Origin: UBA695 sp042691655
GTDB lineage: Bacteria > Verrucomicrobiota > Verrucomicrobiia > Chthoniobacterales > Chthoniobacteraceae
DNA: 64,000 nt
NCBI GenBank assembly: GCA_042691655.1
Contig: CP170506.1
Coordinates: 3,844,001 to 3,908,000, forward strand
Reading direction: 5' to 3'
Of the stretch, positions 54,911 through 63,699 are shown piece after piece (within the stretch, counting starts at the first letter, position 1; each line of letters opens with the position of its first letter). The position numbers were made by a program, and so were the translations under genes. The notes beneath the pieces are model-generated. The model had not been told where the DNA came from, did not search any database, and worked only from the letters and a program-made list of their open reading frames with translations.

Positions 54911-56723
54911 TCTCGTCGTAAAGGCGTTCGCCAAGATTCCCGATATTCCCATCTGGGAATGGGCATCCAAAACCGTTTATATCGAAAAGACCTCGGAGCC
55001 TGGCTTTTACCGGCCATCCCGCACACCGTGGACCAAGCGCCTCCAGGATCTCTTGCGGCGTCCGTGGCACAACGGGCATCGCATCCGCCGCTACGGAGCC
55101 CGCAAGTCCAGCCAGGGGGGCTTTACCGAGGCCTTGCTCAACGCCATCCGGTGGGCCATGAAGCACAAGCCACGGGAAGTGATGTTCTCCATCGATTCGC
55201 AAAAGGAGGTCGACAACATCCGGGATCGGCTCTTATCCACGATGGAGCGCCTCGGGGAGGAGATCTTCACCGGCGACCGCGATGATCTGGCGAAATACAA
55301 GCTCGTGCTTCGGCGCATGACGATCTATCTCACCGGCTCCTTTACCGGGGGCGCGTTTTCCAACAAGTACGTCCAATGGGTCTTCAACGATGAGGTCGAT
55401 CTTTACAACGGCGTCCCGGGTGAGGGCGATACAATCACGAATTATTGGAGCCGCATCAAAACCGACGATGATGGCTTTCAGGCGGTGCTCTCCAAGCCCG
55501 CATACAAAGGCGGCCCCATTGATCAGTTTTACGAGATGGGCAACCAGGAACACTACATGGTGCGCTGCCCGCATACAGGTTGCCGCAAGCCCCAGTCCCT
55601 CGAATTCGACCGCCTGGAGTTCAACCATTGCAAGGATCTGACGGGCACGTGGGACATGGAGAAGCTTCTCACCGAAACGTTCTACCGCTGCAAACATTGC
55701 GGGGAACCCATCTACGAGCATCACAAAAAAACAATGCTCGAAGAAGCCTACTGGCAGGAAACCGCCAAAGGAGACCCGGAAATTATCACCCAGTGGTTCT
55801 CCGATTTGTACGTCTTGTATAAAGGCTCCACATGGGGCCACCTGGCCAAGGAATGCGTCCAGGCAGCCACTTCAGGACGGCGGGACAAACAGCAATCCTT
55901 CCGAGCCCAGCGTCTCGGCCTCGGATGGGAAGAGCGCGTCCAAAAAGTTGAGCACGCCGACCTCTTCAAACTGCGCCGCCCCTACAAGCGCGGCACCATC
56001 CCCGAGGCCCATTGCGCCCTGATCCTCGGGATGGACATCGGCCTCTACGTCAATACCAAGTGGGTCATCTACGCCTTCAACAAAAGTGGTGCGATGTGGC
56101 TGATTGACTGGGGCACGGCAGACGGCCCTTCCGCGGCGATCACGATCCTCCGTGAAAAACGATACCGTTGTCTGGCCACCGATGCGGTGCAGAGCGTGCG
56201 CTTCGGTTTCATTGATGCCCGCTACCGTACCGACGAGGTGTATGAAACCTGCCTCTGCATGCCGCGTGTGCTTTACCCCGTGTGGGGCAGCAAAACGGAC
56301 ATTTCATCGCGCTCGATCCGTTATGTCCAGATCCCCGGAAAGCCGGAGGGCTTCGGCGTCTTGCAGTTCAGCGACCGCGATGCCAAGTTTGATCTCTACA
56401 TCGACACCATCAAATACCAGGGCACCGACAAGAGCCCCATCGGCCAGCCGCCGCTTTACTGGCCGGAGGATCTGGATGACGTGCTTGTTCGGGAGCACGC
56501 CGCCGAGCAGCTCATCCGCGACAAGCGCACGGGTCGCGTCATCTGGGAGGAAGATCACAAGCGCCCGAACCATTTTGGCGACGGCACAAAAATCGCCCGC
56601 ACCGGCGTGGATTGGATGATCGGCGGCAAGCGCAGCCGTATTATCGCCGGTTTGGATCACATCCCCAATACGAATTCGGAGCCAGAGCCAGGAGCGGTTG
56701 AGTCGGGTGGGATAGAGGAGTGA
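54885..56723 (+). CDS. Large terminase subunit, GpA family
   Basis: This 612-residue protein is the DNA-packaging ATPase and nuclease. The N-terminus EWASKTVYIEKTSEPGFYRP, then TPWTKRLQDLL, is typical of GpA-type (lambda) terminases. An atypical Walker A lies in YGARKSSQGGFTEALLNAI and Walker B in WVFNDEVDL. A cysteine cluster (CPHTGCRKPQ and CKHCGEPIYEHH) and the C-terminal nuclease region (LILGMDIGLYVNTKW; CLATDAVQSVR) follow. Confidence 0.9.
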   Translation: MFSSNWFPDLVVKAFAKIPDIPIWEWASKTVYIEKTSEPGFYRPSRTPWTKRLQDLLRRPWHNGHRIRRYGARKSSQGGFTEALLNAIRWAMKHKPREVMFSIDSQKEVDNIRDRLLSTMERLGEEIFTGDRDDLAKYKLVLRRMTIYLTGSFTGGAFSNKYVQWVFNDEVDLYNGVPGEGDTITNYWSRIKTDDDGFQAVLSKPAYKGGPIDQFYEMGNQEHYMVRCPHTGCRKPQSLEFDRLEFNHCKDLTGTWDMEKLLTETFYRCKHCGEPIYEHHKKTMLEEAYWQETAKGDPEIITQWFSDLYVLYKGSTWGHLAKECVQAATSGRRDKQQSFRAQRLGLGWEERVQKVEHADLFKLRRPYKRGTIPEAHCALILGMDIGLYVNTKWVIYAFNKSGAMWLIDWGTADGPSAAITILREKRYRCLATDAVQSVRFGFIDARYRTDEVYETCLCMPRVLYPVWGSKTDISSRSIRYVQIPGKPEGFGVLQFSDRDAKFDLYIDTIKYQGTDKSPIGQPPLYWPEDLDDVLVREHAAEQLIRDKRTGRVIWEEDHKRPNHFGDGTKIARTGVDWMIGGKRSRIIAGLDHIPNTNSEPEPGAVESGGIEE

Positions 56724-56902
56724 TTTTGAATTTGAGAGGGGGCGTGGAGATGCGCCCATGCAGTGTACGAAAGCCTGCGAGATCCCTCGAAAGGCATCAG
56801 GCCGGGCATTAGTTCCCGGCCTCTGAGCCGCCTTAGGTCAAACGGGGCCACTAAAACCGGAGTAGCGCCCGGCCCTCTCATCTTTGACATCCCCCGGTAT
56901 CC

Positions 56903-57205
56903 ATGCCGACCATCAACCGCTCGAACGTCGAAGTCTGGAAGCGCAACTTCCGCCGAAAATACAGCGGCGATCTCCCCACCCTTCGGACGCTGGCCGACAC
57001 CATTTCCGCCGAGGCGGGCGAGATGGTGACCATCACGCAATCCCAGTTTGAAGGCGGTTCAGGTACGGGCATTGTCACCGGCAACAAGCTCGAAATGCTG
57101 GCGGCCGTGGAGGAGCTGCTCGCCGAGTTGGATGCCACCGCCGCGAACGCCGCAGCCACACCCGTTCGCGTGATCTACCCCGTCTTCGCTTACTTCCCGC
57201 ACTAA
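56903..57205 (+). CDS. Head-tail joining protein candidate
   Basis: This 100-residue protein stands between the terminase and portal genes, the place of gpW in lambda, though gpW is smaller (68 residues). It is mixed alpha/beta with a basic N-terminus. The likely role is joining or stabilising head and neck. The 179 bases before it carry no gene. Confidence 0.5.
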   Translation: MPTINRSNVEVWKRNFRRKYSGDLPTLRTLADTISAEAGEMVTITQSQFEGGSGTGIVTGNKLEMLAAVEELLAELDATAANAAATPVRVIYPVFAYFPH

Positions 57206-57206
57206 C

Positions 57207-58967
57207 ATGGCCACGCTTACGACCACTTCGCGGCGAATCCTCCAGCACTGGGCGAGAGCCGGTTCCCGTGCATCCCTTGACGATGGCTCTCCACCCCCCA
57301 GCGCCAATCCCGCCAGGCTCATCCCTCCCGTCCCCGGTGGCGGAAGCTACCCCTCGCCCTTCCCTTCCGCGATCCACACCAACACGCGCACGTCCACCGC
57401 GTTCTTCCCGCTGGACGCCCGCCGCGAGCTGCGGCCCCAGGCCCGCCTCGAGCTGGTAAAAAAGCAACGCTTCCTGCGCAACTCCACCGGCGTCTTTCGC
57501 GCCCTGTGCGAAAAGCCCGTGCAATTCGCGCTTCCTGGCGGCCTCACACCTTCGAGCGCCACGGGCGATCCCGATTTCGACGCCGCCGCCGACCGCTATT
57601 TCGACCGCTGGGCCACCAAGCCCGTTTCGGTGGACCGCGAGTACACGTTCTACGAATCCCAGGAGATGATCGGCGCGGAAGTCCCCTGCGATGGCGATTT
57701 CTTTGTCCTCAAGGTCCGTAGCGGCACCGCCCGCTGCCAGGTCCAGTTCCTCAAGACCCACCAGGTCGGCAACGGCCCGCTCACGCCCGGCCATGGCCCC
57801 AACTCCTGGCAGGATGGCGTTTTTCGTAATGCGGTCCATGCCGCGCTCTTTTACCGGGTATTACAAGATCCGCTCGGCCTCGGCATCGCCTCGCACCGGG
57901 ATTATTCGTGCGAGGACATGCTGCACATCCGCGACCCCCTGCGCTGCCACATTGGCCGGGGGCTCCCTTGGGGCTACCATGGGTCCAATAGCGGCCTCGA
58001 CATCCTCGACATGGGGAGCCTCGACAAGGTCGCAGCGAAGCTGAACCTGGCCCTCGCCGCCGTGATCAAGAAGACGGGCGCTCGCCCGGGCGGCCTCGGG
58101 CATCCGATCAACGTAGAGTCGATCTTCGACACGCCCGCCGCCGGCTCAGGTGCGGGCTCATCTTCCGGCACAGACCCCGAGACCCCGCCGCCCTCTGGGC
58201 AACCGAACGGCCGGATTTCCTGGGAAGCTCTGTTGGGCGGCGGAGCGATGCCGGTTTTGGAGGATGGGCAGGATATCCAGTTCCTTGATTTGAAGCGCGT
58301 CTCGGGCCAGTTCATCCCCAGCGCCGAGTATTTGATCCGCGACATCGCCATCGGCTGGGGGCTTTCCTTTGAGGCGATCTGGAACATGGCCGCCCTCGGG
58401 GGCGCAACGGCCCGCTTCATCCTGGAGGATTTGAACGCCTTCCTCTCGAAGCTCCAGCGCATGCTGATCTCCCGGTACTGCCACCCTACGCGTTCCTGGG
58501 TGATCGCCAACGGCATCGTGCGCGGCGAGATCCCCGAGTGCAAATCGGAGGCCTGGTGGGAATGCACTTGGCAGGGGCCGCAAAAAGTGACGGTCGATCG
58601 CGGGCGCGATGGCAACCTGTACGTCAAACTCCTCTCCAACGGCATGCTCACCCTGGACGAATGGTGGAGCATGCTGGGCAAGGATGCCCGCAAGATGCGG
58701 CGCAAGCGCATCGACGAGATCGCCGAGGACATGGCCTACTGCAAAACAAAAGGCATCCCCTACGCGGCCTACATGGCTCCGGCTCCGGGGACGGCCCCCG
58801 TGGGCACGCCGGACACGCCCAGCGGGCCGAGCGTCGATCAGCCAGGCTCATTTTCCGTCGATCCGGCGCTCGATCTGGAAATCCGCCAGGTGCTTTCGGA
58901 GGGCCTCTCCGGCGATAACATCCCCGTGCTGGAACGCCTGATTGAGCGCGTTCGCAGGGAGTCTTAA
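57207..58967 (+). CDS. Phage portal protein, lambda type
   Basis: This 586-residue portal protein forms the dodecameric ring through which DNA enters the head. TPSSATGDPDFDAAADRYFD, then FDRWATKPVSVDREYTFYES and IGAEVPCDGDFFVLKVR are lambda-portal-like. A proline- and glycine-rich linker at about 305-340 and the long clip/stem helix with WGLSFEAIWNMAALGGATAR are also visible. It starts one base after the preceding stop. Confidence 0.9.
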   Translation: MATLTTTSRRILQHWARAGSRASLDDGSPPPSANPARLIPPVPGGGSYPSPFPSAIHTNTRTSTAFFPLDARRELRPQARLELVKKQRFLRNSTGVFRALCEKPVQFALPGGLTPSSATGDPDFDAAADRYFDRWATKPVSVDREYTFYESQEMIGAEVPCDGDFFVLKVRSGTARCQVQFLKTHQVGNGPLTPGHGPNSWQDGVFRNAVHAALFYRVLQDPLGLGIASHRDYSCEDMLHIRDPLRCHIGRGLPWGYHGSNSGLDILDMGSLDKVAAKLNLALAAVIKKTGARPGGLGHPINVESIFDTPAAGSGAGSSSGTDPETPPPSGQPNGRISWEALLGGGAMPVLEDGQDIQFLDLKRVSGQFIPSAEYLIRDIAIGWGLSFEAIWNMAALGGATARFILEDLNAFLSKLQRMLISRYCHPTRSWVIANGIVRGEIPECKSEAWWECTWQGPQKVTVDRGRDGNLYVKLLSNGMLTLDEWWSMLGKDARKMRRKRIDEIAEDMAYCKTKGIPYAAYMAPAPGTAPVGTPDTPSGPSVDQPGSFSVDPALDLEIRQVLSEGLSGDNIPVLERLIERVRRES

Positions 58968-59020
58968 TTCCGCACGGCGGTGCAGAATTATCGCCCGTTT
59001 TTGACAATCCTAACCTTACC

Positions 59021-60061
59021 ATGAAAGACAGAGGCCGTAGACTTTGGCTTAAATTTTCCACCACCGCCGCCGCTCTCACCGTGGAGGGCCTTCAGGCCAA
59101 TCCCGTTGTGCCGGGGGTAAGCCTGATCACGGAAGGCCCCGCGAAGGGGCATTCCTGCTACGACGACGTCAACGATCAGATGGTACCGATGTACGCGGAT
59201 GGCACCACGCTCCTCCAGGTGATGCAAGTGGCGCAAGCCACCTACGCCAGCGGCTTGCGCGTCAATGTCGAACATTTCTCGGGGATCACCGAGTGCTGCG
59301 GTTACCTCTCGGGCCTGCGCGTCGACGGGGTGCAGCTCCGGGGCGATTTGAACCTCTTCCGCACCTACAGCAACTTCGCTCACCTCTGCGAGCTGGTGTC
59401 GACGATTCCCGATACCTTCGGTCTCTCCATCGACTTCAATGGCGAGCCGGAGGTTGTCGGAGGCAAGGGCCTGGCGCGCTGCGAGGAGATCTATTCGTGC
59501 GATCTCGTCACCGAGCCCGCCGCGAATCCTCGCGGGCTTTTCAGCTCAAATCTTCCGCCCCATATCCGGGCCGCTCTCGACGCCGTTTTTGACATCCCGC
59601 AAAAACCTGACACTTCGAAACCCAATCCGAAACCTATGCCCGATCCCGCCACACCTCCTCCCGCTCCCGCGACTCCGCCGCCCGCCGCTCCCGCCGCCCT
59701 CACGGCGGATGACGTCAAAAAACTGCTCGACGATGCGCTGACGCCGATTACCACGTCGCTCACCAATCTTACCCAGCGCATCACCGCGTGCGAGGCCTCG
59801 CTCGCCGCCGACGATGCCGCCGAGAACGCCCCCGCTGCCTACAAGTCGCTGCGGACTCAGGTGACCGCGCTGTCTACCACCCTTGGCGAAACCCAAACCA
59901 AGCTCGCCCGCCGCATGGGCATCGAGTTCGCGGCCCGCGCCGGTGCCGCCCCCGTCGAAAATCCCGCTGGTGGCAACCCCGAGGGCGAGACTCGCAAACC
60001 GTGGGAAATCCCCTCCTCCGAACGGGCCTCGCGGCAGCTTGCCGGCCGCCACGGGAACTAA
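59021..60061 (+). CDS. Prohead protease fused to a scaffold-like domain
   Basis: This 346-residue protein combines a protease of the phage prohead type in the first 200 residues (probable H85 in VNVEHFSGI and S136 in TFGLSIDFNG), a proline-rich linker (about 205-235) and a coiled-coil tail (240-310). The tail probably works as scaffold, which the protease later cuts. It directly precedes the capsid gene, as expected. The catalytic residues are assigned by eye. Confidence 0.78.
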   Translation: MKDRGRRLWLKFSTTAAALTVEGLQANPVVPGVSLITEGPAKGHSCYDDVNDQMVPMYADGTTLLQVMQVAQATYASGLRVNVEHFSGITECCGYLSGLRVDGVQLRGDLNLFRTYSNFAHLCELVSTIPDTFGLSIDFNGEPEVVGGKGLARCEEIYSCDLVTEPAANPRGLFSSNLPPHIRAALDAVFDIPQKPDTSKPNPKPMPDPATPPPAPATPPPAAPAALTADDVKKLLDDALTPITTSLTNLTQRITACEASLAADDAAENAPAAYKSLRTQVTALSTTLGETQTKLARRMGIEFAARAGAAPVENPAGGNPEGETRKPWEIPSSERASRQLAGRHGN

Positions 60062-60107
60062 CCTTCAAAACCGTCCATCTCCACCATCCACCCCACCAAA
60101 ATAAAAT

Positions 60108-61022
60108 ATGCCTAACGGCCCTCTTACATTCCTTGATCTGGTCAAACTCCAGACGACTCCCGGGTATGATCTCGTGGAGGAAAACGTCAGGCTCTCCCCG
60201 GAGCTTGAAGTCGTTCCCGCCGATGTCATGGCGGCCACCGAGATTTCCTTGAGCGTTCGCACCGATCTGCCCGGGGTGAATTTCTCCAACATCGGCGAGG
60301 GCGCGAAGCTCTCGAAATCGGGCACGCTCACCCGGCTCTTCCAGCTCGCCTATCTCGATGCCCTGGTCAGTGTCGACGTGAGGCTGCTTAACGGCAAGCC
60401 TACCGATTTGCAGGGCCGCCTTCTTTCGGGCGAACAGAGCGGCTACGTTGAGTCGGCCATCCGCACCATGGGCAAGCAGTTCTGGTATGGTGTGGGTAAT
60501 GACAAGAAAGGCTTCCCCGGGCTGATCGCCCAGGGGCTCACCGACACTTCGCATGTCATCGATGCGGGCGGCACCACGGCCGCCAAGTCGTCGATCTTCT
60601 TCACGGCGCTCGGCCGGAACAAGGCCGAGTTTTGGTTCGGCAACAACCGCGCGCTGGAGTTTGACGACTGGTTCCAGGGCAACGTTCTCGACGTGGCGGG
60701 CAACCCCTACGAGGCCGAGAACTCCTGGATGCACTGCTCGGTGGGCGCTCGCCTCGGCAACCGCAACGCGTTCGTGCGCATCAAGAACATCACCGCCGAG
60801 GATGGCAAGACGGCCACCTACGAACTCATGCACCAGGCGCTTCGCCAGATGCGTGACGATTTGGGCCAGATCCCGACGCACATCTTCATGACGGGCCGCT
60901 CCCAGGAGCAGCTTCGCCAGTGCGACAAGACGGCGCTCAACCCGAATCCTCCGCTCCCCACTGCGTTTGAAGGCATCCCGATCCTGCCGTCCCACAACAT
61001 CAGTAACGCGGAAACCATCTAA
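60108..61022 (+). CDS. Major capsid protein
   Basis: This 304-residue protein follows the protease-scaffold gene. It has an N-terminal arm and long helix (LTFLDLVKLQTTPGYDLVEE), and an axial domain with VPADVMAATEISLSVRTDLP, as in HK97-fold capsid proteins. It is the right size and place for the major head protein, and no other candidate is nearby. Confidence 0.85.
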   Translation: MPNGPLTFLDLVKLQTTPGYDLVEENVRLSPELEVVPADVMAATEISLSVRTDLPGVNFSNIGEGAKLSKSGTLTRLFQLAYLDALVSVDVRLLNGKPTDLQGRLLSGEQSGYVESAIRTMGKQFWYGVGNDKKGFPGLIAQGLTDTSHVIDAGGTTAAKSSIFFTALGRNKAEFWFGNNRALEFDDWFQGNVLDVAGNPYEAENSWMHCSVGARLGNRNAFVRIKNITAEDGKTATYELMHQALRQMRDDLGQIPTHIFMTGRSQEQLRQCDKTALNPNPPLPTAFEGIPILPSHNISNAETI

Positions 61023-61054
61023 TCCGGCCAGCCCCAAGAAAGGAGACTTTTACC

Positions 61055-61450
61055 ATGTCACTCAGAAATACCATTGACGCCAATTTGATCCGCTCGATTG
61101 CGCTCCCCGCTGCGGGCGCGTCGGCCTACAGTGCATCCATCGATGTAGGGACCGGCCCGCACGTCGAGAAGATCGAATTCCGCGTCGAGATCCCCGCGAC
61201 GGCGTCGCTCGCCTCGGGCAAGAATGTCACCGCCAAGTTGCAGTCCAGCTCGGACGATTCCACTTACACGGACATCGCAGAGCTGGCTTCCCTGGTGGTT
61301 ACCGGGGCCAGCTCCGGAGGCGGTGCCGCCGCCCTCCGGGAATACCAGCTCCCCACCTCCGCGCTGCGGTACGTGCGGCTCAGTGTCGCGGTTGATGCCT
61401 CTGGCGGCGACAATACGGCCATTTCCGCCGTGCTCACCCCTTTGTTGTAG
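61055..61450 (+). CDS. Capsid decoration protein candidate
   Basis: This 131-residue beta-rich protein has alternating hydrophobic strands (HVEKIEFRVEIPATASLASG, then SVAVDASGGDNTAISAVLTP). It lies just after the capsid gene, with GAAAGGAGA upstream. Proteins in this place often cement the capsid. A terminator follows. Confidence 0.6.
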   Translation: MSLRNTIDANLIRSIALPAAGASAYSASIDVGTGPHVEKIEFRVEIPATASLASGKNVTAKLQSSSDDSTYTDIAELASLVVTGASSGGGAAALREYQLPTSALRYVRLSVAVDASGGDNTAISAVLTPLL

Positions 61451-61485
61451 ATAGAGAACCGGCAGTTGGTCTGGTTTGCGCTGGC

Positions 61486-61518
61486 GCCCCTTCCGTTAGT
61501 CGAGCGGAAGGGGCTTTT
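61486..61518 (+). terminator. Terminator after the head genes
   Basis: GCCCCTTCCG at 61486-61495 pairs perfectly with CGGAAGGGGC at 61505-61514, with a 9-base loop and a T-rich tail. It ends the head-gene transcript. Confidence 0.85.
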
Positions 61519-61544
61519 CGTTGTTTTGACAATCCTCTAAACTC

Positions 61545-61721
61545 GTGAAGTTTATCCTGCCAATTTTCATTCTGTTTACCGTTTGGGTTTGCTCCCGCCC
61601 CAAACCGCTTCAGTGCAAAAGGTGCGGGCAGCGCGCGGAAAAGGTTTATCATCCCATCGGCGGAGAGGAGTCCATCCCCCTTTGTCTGGAATGTTACGTG
61701 GAGGAAATCAAATGGCCTTAA
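61545..61721 (+). CDS. Small zinc-ribbon-like membrane protein
   Basis: This 58-residue protein starts at GTG 61545. It begins with a hydrophobic helix (KFILPIFILFTVWVC) and has CKRCGQR and CLECY, two CxxC pairs that could bind zinc. The next gene starts inside it, with GGAGG placed in its 3' end. It may be a membrane-bound phage accessory protein. It lies downstream of a strong terminator, so a separate promoter is likely. Confidence 0.55.
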   Translation: MKFILPIFILFTVWVCSRPKPLQCKRCGQRAEKVYHPIGGEESIPLCLECYVEEIKWP

Positions 61722-62050
61722 ATAGCTCCGGTCTCAAACAGTTTCGCGAGCGGTGCCAGACGGTTGAAGAGGCTCTCTACCCTTGCCAGGTGAGCATCGA
61801 CGGCGGCGAATCGGTCGCGGGCTCGATGATCAGCAAGCAGCCCGAGGAATTCGCGCTGGAGCTTGGCGGCCCGAGGCCCAAGCAGATCCAAGTGTTTCAC
61901 ATCCGCAAGAGCTATTTCGCATCCGTCCCCATCGCGGAGCAAACCATGCTGAAGGTCGAGGGGGGTGACACCTGGCGCGTCCAAAGCGTGGATGGCGAGC
62001 AGCCGTCTTCCCCCACCTGGTTTTTAACCTGCAGAAAAGAAACCCGATGA
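61712..62050 (+). CDS. Phage neck/adaptor candidate
   Basis: This protein has 112 residues from ATG 61712, which overlaps the small zinc-ribbon gene by 10 bases. Beta-rich, it fits the position of a head-tail adaptor. A good GGAGG stands upstream. No family was recognised; the next gene overlaps by four bases. Confidence 0.55.
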   Translation: MALNSSGLKQFRERCQTVEEALYPCQVSIDGGESVAGSMISKQPEEFALELGGPRPKQIQVFHIRKSYFASVPIAEQTMLKVEGGDTWRVQSVDGEQPSSPTWFLTCRKETR

Positions 62051-62526
62051 ACGATCAACTCTTTGCCGAGGAACTCAAGGCCGTCATGGAGGCGGCGCTC
62101 GTGCCGCAGCTCACCGCCGAGGGCTATCCGGTGAACGTGGCCGTGGGGGGAACCTCCGAGGAAGGTGCGCGCCCATTCCTCTTGCTCAGCGGGAAGTTCA
62201 CCCCGTTCGCCGATGGTTACCGGATGGGCGATTTCGAGGTCGCCTTCCATACCAACTATGGCGATGACCAGAGGCTTCCCGACGCCTATAAGCACGAGGC
62301 GCGTTTTGCCAAGATCCACAATTTTTTGCTCGGGGGAAAAAATCAAACGCCCGTGGACGCCAAGGCGTGGGTGCGCTACCTCGTCAACTGCCGTGGCCGG
62401 GTCGATATGGGCGACTACGGCCTGGGCTCCAACGGCTGCGAATCGGGCGTCGACGATGATGACCTGGTATCCACGCTTCATCTGCGGTGCCTCTTTCGGC
62501 ACCTCGTTTTGACATCCCTTTCATAA
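62047..62526 (+). CDS. Tail completion/neck protein candidate
   Basis: This 159-residue protein of mixed fold, with FHTNYGDDQRLPDAYKHEAR and GRVDMGDYGLG, occupies the place of the tail terminator or completion protein between adaptor and tail tube. It overlaps the previous stop by four bases. The call rests on position. Confidence 0.55.
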   Translation: MNDQLFAEELKAVMEAALVPQLTAEGYPVNVAVGGTSEEGARPFLLLSGKFTPFADGYRMGDFEVAFHTNYGDDQRLPDAYKHEARFAKIHNFLLGGKNQTPVDAKAWVRYLVNCRGRVDMGDYGLGSNGCESGVDDDDLVSTLHLRCLFRHLVLTSLS

Positions 62527-62527
62527 T

Positions 62528-62851
62528 ATGCCTGCCACCCTGGGTATCACTGACAAATTCGGCTTGACGGCCCCCACCGGGGGTATTGTCGAGGAATCCT
62601 CGTGCGAAGAAGAGGTCGAGGCCAAAACGCTCAAGGATGAGACGGGCACCACCGTCCGCGCCAGGCCGGGCGAAATGGTCACCACCACGGTCTCCCTCAA
62701 AGGGCGCGGTACGGGCGATCTCTCGCTGGTGACGCCGGGCGCGCTGGGGGGCGACGTCAAAGTTATTTCCATCAAAAACACCGAGACCAACGACGACTAT
62801 CCCGAGTTTGAAATGACCGGGAAGAGCTACGCCGACCTGGTCGAATCGTAG
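62528..62851 (+). CDS. Tail tube protein candidate, copy 1
   Basis: This 107-residue acidic beta-rich protein shares with the next gene the pattern G-x-G around SLKGRG, NDDYPEFEMTGKSY and similar turns. It is likely a divergent duplicate. Tail tube proteins are small beta-barrels found at this site. The call is tentative. Confidence 0.5.
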   Translation: MPATLGITDKFGLTAPTGGIVEESSCEEEVEAKTLKDETGTTVRARPGEMVTTTVSLKGRGTGDLSLVTPGALGGDVKVISIKNTETNDDYPEFEMTGKSYADLVES

Positions 62852-62877
62852 ATCGAAGCTTTACCCCATTTTTTATT

Positions 62878-63195
62878 ATGCCCGCAGGTCCAGCAAATCC
62901 AGGTATTACTCAATCCACGGCGGCGCTACTGGAGTCCGTCGAGTGGGAAAAGAAGCTAGAGGAGAAAATCATCAAGTCGACCACGGGGGGCTTCGGTCAG
63001 GGGCAGGCGATTGACCCGACGATCGAATTTTCCGTGAAGGGCCGGGGAGACACTTCGGTGGCCGTGGGTGTGGGCACGGCGGGCATCGCAGCGATCACCG
63101 GCGGCACCACGCTCATCTTGAAGCGCAAGCGTTCGCAAAAAAACGACGACTTCAACAGCTACGAGTATTCCGGCACCAACTACCCCAGCGCCTGA
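62878..63195 (+). CDS. Tail tube protein candidate, copy 2
   Basis: This 105-residue protein is alike in layout to the preceding gene: SVKGRG in place of SLKGRG and NDDFNSYEYSGTNY in place of NDDYPEFEMTGKSY. It starts 26 bases after it. The pair looks like an old tandem duplication. Confidence 0.5.
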   Translation: MPAGPANPGITQSTAALLESVEWEKKLEEKIIKSTTGGFGQGQAIDPTIEFSVKGRGDTSVAVGVGTAGIAAITGGTTLILKRKRSQKNDDFNSYEYSGTNYPSA

Positions 63196-63228
63196 GAATT
63201 TCCGCGCCTTTGCCGCGCGTTTTATCCT

Positions 63229-63699
63229 ATGCCAGATCCCCAAAAAATCGAAGAAAGCGTCCATATCATTAAGGACGCCGCCGCTCCCCTCAAGAGCCCC
63301 AATACGGCGCTCGTCGCCGCCGCCGCCACCAGCGGTTGCCTCCTCTCGGAAACCCAGCCATTCCTCCAGACGCTGGAGGAAGATCCGGTCACCCATGAGG
63401 TCAAGCGTCAGACCGTATGGTGCCTTAAGGACATGGACTTGGAGTTTCTGCCCGCCTTCACGGCGGAGAAAATTTCCACGGCAGAATTTGTTCGCCGCTT
63501 CCGCGATGCCGAATGGCGGGCGCAGAACCCGCACCACCCCATCGCGTACATGGCCTGGTTTTATGAAAACCACCAGCGCCTGCTCGACAAGATCAAGCAC
63601 AACCGGCCGCTGTTCATGGTGCGGCGCGGCCACCGAACCGCGTTCATCCCTCAGGGATGCGACGCCGCCACGCGCGAAAAAATCCTCGCATTGCTATGA
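63229..63699 (+). CDS. Phage tail-region protein of unknown function
   Basis: This 156-residue protein has an alanine-rich N-terminal helix and an aromatic middle (AYMAWFYENHQRLLDKIKHN). It stands between the tube candidates and the tail chaperone position. It overlaps the next start by four bases. It is not recognised. Confidence 0.6.
   Translation: MPDPQKIEESVHIIKDAAAPLKSPNTALVAAAATSGCLLSETQPFLQTLEEDPVTHEVKRQTVWCLKDMDLEFLPAFTAEKISTAEFVRRFRDAEWRAQNPHHPIAYMAWFYENHQRLLDKIKHNRPLFMVRRGHRTAFIPQGCDAATREKILALL

Noticed and set aside
59874..61037. Minus-strand frame of 387 residues opposite the capsid gene
   Set aside because: Shadow of the capsid gene and part of the protease gene; the composition is not protein-like.
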